Shown: positions 57,796 to 64,000 of the stretch, one piece after another
Numbering within the stretch: position 1 is the first letter of the stretch
How the letters are laid out: the number at the start of each line of letters is the position of its first letter
Origin: Liolophura sinensis
Lineage: Eukaryota > Mollusca > Polyplacophora > Chitonida > Chitonidae
Assembly (NCBI RefSeq): GCF_032854445.1
Contig: NC_088303.1
Location: 36,093,501 to 36,157,500, forward strand
Length of the DNA stretch: 64,000 nucleotides
Direction of reading: 5' to 3'
Notes under the pieces: generated by a model
What the model was told of the DNA's origin: nothing
The model's input: the letters and a program-made list of their open reading frames with translations, nothing else
The model's database searches: none
Position numbers and translations under genes: made by a program

Positions 57796-60572
57796 ATGTT
57801 GTTTAAAACATTCAATGTAAACAGTGTGCTCAAATTACAGTCACTTGTGCTGAAATTGGTGTGGATTTTTTTTTTGCTATGTGATTAGTTATTAAAACAT
57901 ACCTAACATTTACATGAGAGAATGGTTCGTAAATACATGTACAAGTACTCTCCTGAGTTACCCTATAGATAACATATATATTAAAGGGTTTACAGACTCT
58001 GACACATACATTAGAATATATATGGTGTATGAGGACCTACTTCAGGTTGACCTTGTTATCTGTCCTCAGTTAATGACCTGTTCGATCTGGCACCCTGTTG
58101 ACTTATAGTCTGTCCTTGTAAGAGATCTGTCAACCCTTTAACAGGTACAAGTTTAAACCAGACTATTGCCCATTTTGTTTTTGTTTGTTTTTGTTTTATT
58201 TTTTGTAAAGCTATTTGGTAATCACCCAAGATGTCTAAACTGGATTGTGTTATACCATGTTAAGCATTATACAGACAGGAAAATCTGGGCAAGAACAGTG
58301 CAGTTTTTATAAAATAAAGATGACCGTAACTTTTCTTTTTTGTCTATTTATGGTGCTTGTAGATACTTTAGACCTTTTCAGGTTTTACTAATTTTTATAA
58401 CATCAGAAGTATGGACTTAGGCCATCATTATTGGAGGAAATCATTTTAAAATTCTGTCTCTCAATTGCCTAAATTCTTCAAACCGTAATACAGTCTATGT
58501 CCCTGATGGCAAAATCAGAACTGCCAGGTGTCAATGCTACGTCAATCATTCCATCGCTAGTGAATTATTCAGACTCTACTTAGATATCAGGTTCATCCCC
58601 CAGGAAGTAGTTGAAACTGACAGGAAAGCTAAATAAGAAGGTGAGCCTAGAGGCCCAACATTTGCAGTTACAATTCGGATAGAGTTATCTCCCCTGACTC
58701 CAACTTCATTTTTTTTTCTTTCTTTTTTTCTTTGTTAAAGAGCTACATTTTTTGTTAAAGAGCTTCACCATTTCTCTGATTTGATGGTCTAAATTGTATT
58801 GAAAGTGCACATTTTCAGAGGATGATATAGGAACAAACATTTTTCTGTCCTTTCCACCTTTACCATGTGTGACAAATGACTCTTTCGGATACCCTTGACA
58901 TCATTCCAGCATGTTTGCCTGACTTAGCATCATATTTGCCTGGTCTGAAGTCGTAAAGGTATATTATCATGTCACACGGGGAAAAGTGTATGGAAACTGC
59001 CAACATTTTATTTTTGAGGGCTCTTCAGTTATGGGTGATGACTCTGTTCCATAGGGTTTACTTCATATTGTTTTACAATTTCTTCCCAGTTTCTATTGCT
59101 GGGGTAACACTTTAAGGTAAATAGTGATATTAACGACGTTTGATAATTAACACCTTTATGTTTCACTGCTGTGGAGTATAAGGATAGAACTGTATGCAAA
59201 TCTTGTACTATTACAAATAGTACAGGGACATGATCCAATTCAGCAGAATGCAGTCTGTGTGGTGAAAGATTTAAACATATATAGTGGTGAATTTTGTGCA
59301 TTTAGTAAATTCAAATTTACAATGGAAAACTATTGAGTCTCTTCTTGGAATGCATGTTACAAATGTGCATGTAGAATAAATGGAGTGTACTCTGTTGCTA
59401 CAGAACTGCTTAGTTACTTGATGTAGCATTTGTGTTTCTTGTTTGTTGTTTTTGTTGTTTTCGCCAATGTAAAGGTATCCTCTGTCCATCAAGGGGGATA
59501 AAAGTTCTTTCGGCTTCAGATGAAAAGACCAGATGTAGTTGCATTGTGAAAGCATGTGTTGTTTCAGATAGCAATTTCCCACCTGGTACACTGCCTTTCC
59601 TTAACTACCATTCCCCACCTACCATTCTCCTGTTTTAATAGGGCCAAGAATATTTTTAAGTCAGGAAGAAAGTGATTCATTTGGTTGATAGTTTATGTAT
59701 ACAGTGTGCAGTGCGGTAACCAGCCTGCGGTAGAGAAGATAATGTAACAGTTATCTCCCCTGAACTGATCAAACCATGTTAGAAACAAAAAGCTTGTGGC
59801 TGAGTTATTATTGATATGCCATTGCGTTAAGATCATTGCCAGAAATTTGTATTCATGGCTGCTCCTGGCTTTAAAGAGTTGAGCCGGCAAGCATGATGAA
59901 TTGAGCCGGGATTAGAAAAAAATGAATTGTCAAATCAATAAAATATTTGTTGGTGGGACTAAAACAGTGCATTAACCGTAGGGGTCCGTGTCAAAAAGGT
60001 TAAAAATGGCCACAATGCTTTGGCTTGAGATACTCTTGAATCAGCCGGCTGATTCGGTTGTGGCAACATGCGAGAATTATTGATTATGTTTTTACTGCTT
60101 TACCTCCCTGGTAGGAGCGTGTGGGATCAGTGATATGACGGAGTATTAGAGTTGTTGGACGACAGACAAAGGGAAGTGGGCTGGCTGGCCGCCTCACATG
60201 TGAGCCACTCGATCGACTAGCGACTAATTAAGATACCATCAGTCAGCGGCACTGTCCCTGTGTTAATCAGCCTTTGCTCTTGAAGGAGAAACTTGCAAAT
60301 GTCACAGCCATTCATTTTAGCAAAGTTACCTTAGCGCTGGTCACGTGATTAAGCTACGGTGTTTGCCAATAAGATCTGTGATACCAGGGGAGTTTCACAC
60401 ATTATACCTTTGTCCTTTATCTCATTAAAGAAGAAGGAGTTAGCATATTTTGAATGACAATATAAAGATTGGGTTGAAGAGCGCCCAATTCCCAATATAT
60501 GAATAATACATTCGTCCATTTGTTTTCATGTGGCATTCTAGTGTTTTTGTAGAAACATTAACAAATGCGAAC

Positions 60573-60608
60573 TGGTTATATATATATATATATATATATA
60601 TATAACCA
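60573..60608. repeat. (TA)n with perfect palindromic flanks
   Basis: tggttatata ... tatataacca is a perfect 36-bp palindrome: a TA microsatellite whose two flanks (tggt and acca) are also complementary. Confidence 0.9.
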
Positions 60609-63496
60609 TTTCTTTTCAATTCAGAATTAGCTCTGTATGAAATTTATAGTCTATAAAACTGAACAGTTTGTTTGACAGTATTATAAGATTGAAAAATTTA
60701 CTTCACTAAATAATGTGCTCTATGCCTCTAAACCCTTGTGATATCACTACCAACATGTGCATGTCTAAAAATTGTACGAAAATTTAATTTAGAGGTTAGT
60801 ATGGTAGATGCATGCTGTGGATTTACCTTATCTTGAATGTATTCAGGAAATCAATGTCCTTGAATATTAACTGACAAAACTCCAGACTTAAAACCACAGC
60901 CAGAATGGTGAGAGCTGGATTGGAACTTGCAACCTTCTTGGTTAGAGAATGCTTGCTGGCGGCCAGATTTTGTTAGTACATTCGCACATTAGTACACATT
61001 TATACATGTATGTATGTATGTGTATGTTAACAAATATCACATCTATCCACTATAATAATTGGATAATTAATAATTATAATTGAGCCTCGACCTGGTTTTA
61101 TCTGAGGCAGGATGTGAATTACAATGGCCCTGGTGCGACATATGTTTGACAAGAACAACCCGGTGAATCACTGATGTGGAAAGAATATGGATCAGCAAGC
61201 TTGAAAGAAAAGAATAATAGCCTTAGGTTACTGAGGAAATCTTTATCCCTTTGTGCTAATCCTCGTCTAAATAACTTGACTACCGCTCATCATTCGCCTG
61301 AAATTTCAGTCCTGTATCACCATGGATACGTCATGCTCTTAACCCACTCACTTGTTGGAGATTGTGCAAAAATCAGTGGGTCGCTTAATTTTCCTGTTGA
61401 CATAGTGATATTTAACACAGACACATTGGATTCCTCATTAAACAGTAATCACTTGTAATTAGTGGTCTACATGCCCCCGAGATTAAAAGGTGACTGGGTT
61501 TTGTTGGAAGTTTAATGGTGGCATCATTTACCATGTCTGCTTTTGTTTCATTAATATTCTGTTACCAGTTTCAAAGTTTATATTAAATTAGAAAATACAG
61601 CCCAATGTCATTGAAATTCTGGAATAAATTTCCATGGTCAGAACTTTGTGTTCTTATAGTTTTAATTATGTTTTTCTGAAAATATTTTTTGGGGGGATTT
61701 TGGCTTAATTTTCAGTGTTTTCATCATTAAACATATACATGTACATTTACTTGTTGTCCATAGTATAAAAAAGCTGTCTTTTTCCATGCTAAGCTGTTCC
61801 GTCATGGAACACCTTGCGCGGCCTTTTAAGCTGTCTCGCTGTTTTCAGGTTGTCTTAATTGCTAGGAAATGTGGGAAGTGGTTTTGAGGTAAGGTCGTCT
61901 ACTTGAGTGCCCAGCTTATGGGCTAGCCGGTTCCGGCCATTACATGTTTTAGTCCCGGTTGATGCAAGAAGTGGAAAAGAAAAGAATAATTAGGGCTATA
62001 GGTGCCTGATCAGTCATAGTTATTATTGGGGTGAAAGTGTCTGTAGATCAATATCACTGTTGCCAGCCCAAGATGCAAAGGATACCTACTTTAGGAAGGG
62101 CAGAGGGAGAATGGGTAAAATGGGGAGGGGGTGGGGGGTGGTTTATATGGATGGATTGATGAAGCATGGGCAAGCCAGCCGCAGGCCAGCTAGATTAACT
62201 GTCTGAGGTTTGTTTCTGTGGTATATTGTTAAGTTAGCCCTTCAGTTTATCCCCATTAGGCTTGTGTTGGGAAACATCTGCTCCATGGCTGCTGGCAGCA
62301 CTGTAGTGGTTTATACATGAAGGTTGCTACCATTTTTCTTAGCAGCCAGCCGTAGGGGGGAGAGGTGGGTCTGCCTGGCAGAGGTGTGTTAGTGATGTCA
62401 TGATCCATGGAGACCTGTGACCACCTGACAGGGTGTGAACAGGCGGCAGTTAACCAGGCTGGGGTCAGAGGTCGCCCTAGGTCTTCGATCACCCTGCCTG
62501 CCAAGCTGTTAATCCCGGGCTGCGCCTATTAGTACTGTGATGTAGTGTTTAAGATCAATAGCTGGGTATGATAGGCTGTACACACAGGCAGATCTGACTT
62601 TGTCAGTACCATAACAGAGCTATGAAGGTAAAAACCGATGGGCTGTGTCTTGTGTGAGGGCAGTTACAGCAGGATCCCCTCACCCCAGATGCCCCTAAAC
62701 TGCTCCATTGAGGACTGACAGGTTTTCTTTTTTTTTATTATTATTTTTTTTTACTTTAGGTGTGTTCATACATGTACACATGTTGATCATGGGACGTGTG
62801 CATGTACTTGTGTAAATTGTCATGTCACTAGGCTATAGATTCCTCATCATTCAGACCTCCACAGCCTGTTGTACACGACCAGCCCAGACAGGCTGGCTGA
62901 CTGATTAGGATAGACCTACATGCCAACAACAGTCAACTTGTTACAGTTAGTAATGGCCGTGTGAACAAGAGTATAACATCAGTACTAGGACTGGGCTATC
63001 AGTGACAGTAGGCCGATCAGGATTAGTGAGTTTTACAGGAGAACAGGAGTACACGCCAGTCAACCATGCCCGTTACTACCTGCTGACGCAGTCCATCGGA
63101 AAGTCAGACGCTTCAAGTAGGACTAGCGTGCAGGAGAGGATCTGAGATAAGAGAGGAACTGAAATTAAGGCCAATCACTTCTCTCCCTGTGACGCTCAAA
63201 TTGTGTTTTTGTTGCACTTGGCTGAGGTGTTCACGGACCCTGTCATTATTGTGGTTAGGCACCCACTGGTTACACCCTCCGGGTATGCCGCTAGTGAGGA
63301 AAAAAAGGGGGGCATTCTGTAGTGCGACCACAACGTCGCAGAATAGAGGGAAGCTTGTGAGTCACTCGGGAGACTCTTTTGAAAATGACCGGAGTAAATT
63401 AGTGGAGAAATCTGTGTGAAATCTTTGTCTCTGTGTGAAAGGCCGTGTGAGCCGTGAGCAGCAGTCGAAGTGCTCAACATTACCACATCAGAAAGA

Positions 63497-63581
63497 ATGT
63501 CGCTGAACAATATGTACCCAGGCGCTGCAGATGCATTTCTCTACATGCCCATCACAATGCCAGCCTTCTATCCGTTTCAAG
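63497..63581 (+). CDS. First-exon-like coding segment, possible alternative start of the same gene
   Basis: ATG at 63497 has an in-frame TGA 42 bases upstream (63455), then 28 codons (MSLNNMYPGADAFLYMPITM, PAFYPFQ) and one base before a strong donor GTAAGA at 63582. The splice phase is the same as that of the exon at 52611-52722, so both could splice to the same downstream exon. Read this way, 63497 would start a short isoform lacking all five cysteine modules. It could equally be the first exon of an unrelated downstream gene. Its peptide is rich in Met, Tyr, Pro and Phe. No family is recognised. Confidence 0.5.
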
Positions 63582-64000
63582 GTAAGACTCTCCCTCTGAC
63601 AGTGTACTGTTAAGCTTTTGTTATTCCTGGTTTTGATTAGTATCCCTCTGACAACCGTGCGGCCATCTGACATTCATTCAGCCTTAAACTACTTGTAGCT
63701 TTAAACACTCCCACCCCTCCTGGCGACTCACACACACAGATGTACATGTCAGTGTATTCATTGTCTCACTATACACCTTCATAAGCTGACATACACATAC
63801 ACTGGTTTTCTTTATTGTGTGATTTGGTGTAAAACCTACATGTCATGTGTTCTGATGTGTCACGTTTAAAGTTATCAGTTAGTGCAGTACTTACTTCATC
63901 TGTGTTGATGCTTCGTACTGTTGAACTTGGTCATCACATACTTGTGGTCTTGTTGCAAGTAGGTTGGGTTTTGTTAATAGTTGATAACAGGATGGTCATC
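63582..64000. other. Intron after the 63497 exon, to window end
   Basis: Begins with a consensus donor (GTAAGA). No exon or repeat is recognisable before the window ends. Confidence 0.5.

Larger units (their letters stand above)
52723..63420. other. Long intron 2 (or intron plus alternative promoter region)
   Basis: 10.7 kb with minisatellites, SINE scraps and a few stretches of more balanced composition (about 60050-60420 and 62100-63450). No further coding exon could be recognised. A 116-codon frame at 53069-53419 contains RRYFKEDWKR and is discussed in the findings. Confidence 0.5.

Noticed and set aside
61174-61458. 94-codon plus-strand frame (MWKEYGSASLKEKNNSLRLL start)
   Set aside because: No splice context, no repeats, no recognisable domain, and it ends in ordinary intron sequence. 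Length is within chance for this composition.

Overview
This is a window from an animal (metazoan) nuclear genome. Coding exons are small, carry canonical GT/AG splice sites, and lie in a large A+T-rich non-coding background full of minisatellites, tRNA-derived SINEs and terminal-inverted-repeat elements. The short 5'-truncated retroposons with AATA, ACTC/GAGT and ATTC tails, and the many minisatellites, suggest a marine lophotrochozoan, most likely a mollusc. The species cannot be named from the sequence. No bacterial features, genuine tRNA or rRNA genes, or CRISPR arrays are visible.

Layout. (1) 1-9.0 kb, minus strand: the 5' two thirds of a PHLPP phosphatase gene. Six exons could be joined with consistent phase to give 594 residues: a Ras-association-like region, a PH domain and the first leucine-rich repeats. 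The remaining LRRs and the PP2C-type phosphatase domain must lie beyond the left edge. (2) 9-45.7 kb: about 37 kb in which no conserved gene is recognisable. It holds two SINE families (here SINE-1 and SINE-2), several MITE or fold-back elements, about ten minisatellites and one 63-bp array that is open as a 413-codon frame. (3) 45.7-64 kb, plus strand: the 5' part of a second gene. It has a 790-codon exon (46302-48671), an intron containing a TTAA-flanked MITE and SINE insertions, a 112-bp second exon (52611-52722), and a further first-exon-like segment at 63497-63581. That last segment ends in the same splice phase, so it may be an alternative promoter of the same gene. The large exon encodes five repeats of a four-cysteine module (C-x2-C ... 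C-x2-C) that I do not recognise with certainty. A nuclear co-regulator is the best guess.

How the parts relate. The two genes face away from each other, PHLPP leftward and the cysteine-module gene rightward, across a repeat-rich spacer. Repeat insertions can be ordered: SINE-1 inside a hAT-like MITE, and SINE-2 inside one arm of a large fold-back element. One SINE-2 sits about 24 bp upstream of a coding-exon acceptor. Perfect 12-14 bp target-site duplications on several SINEs point to recent retroposition.
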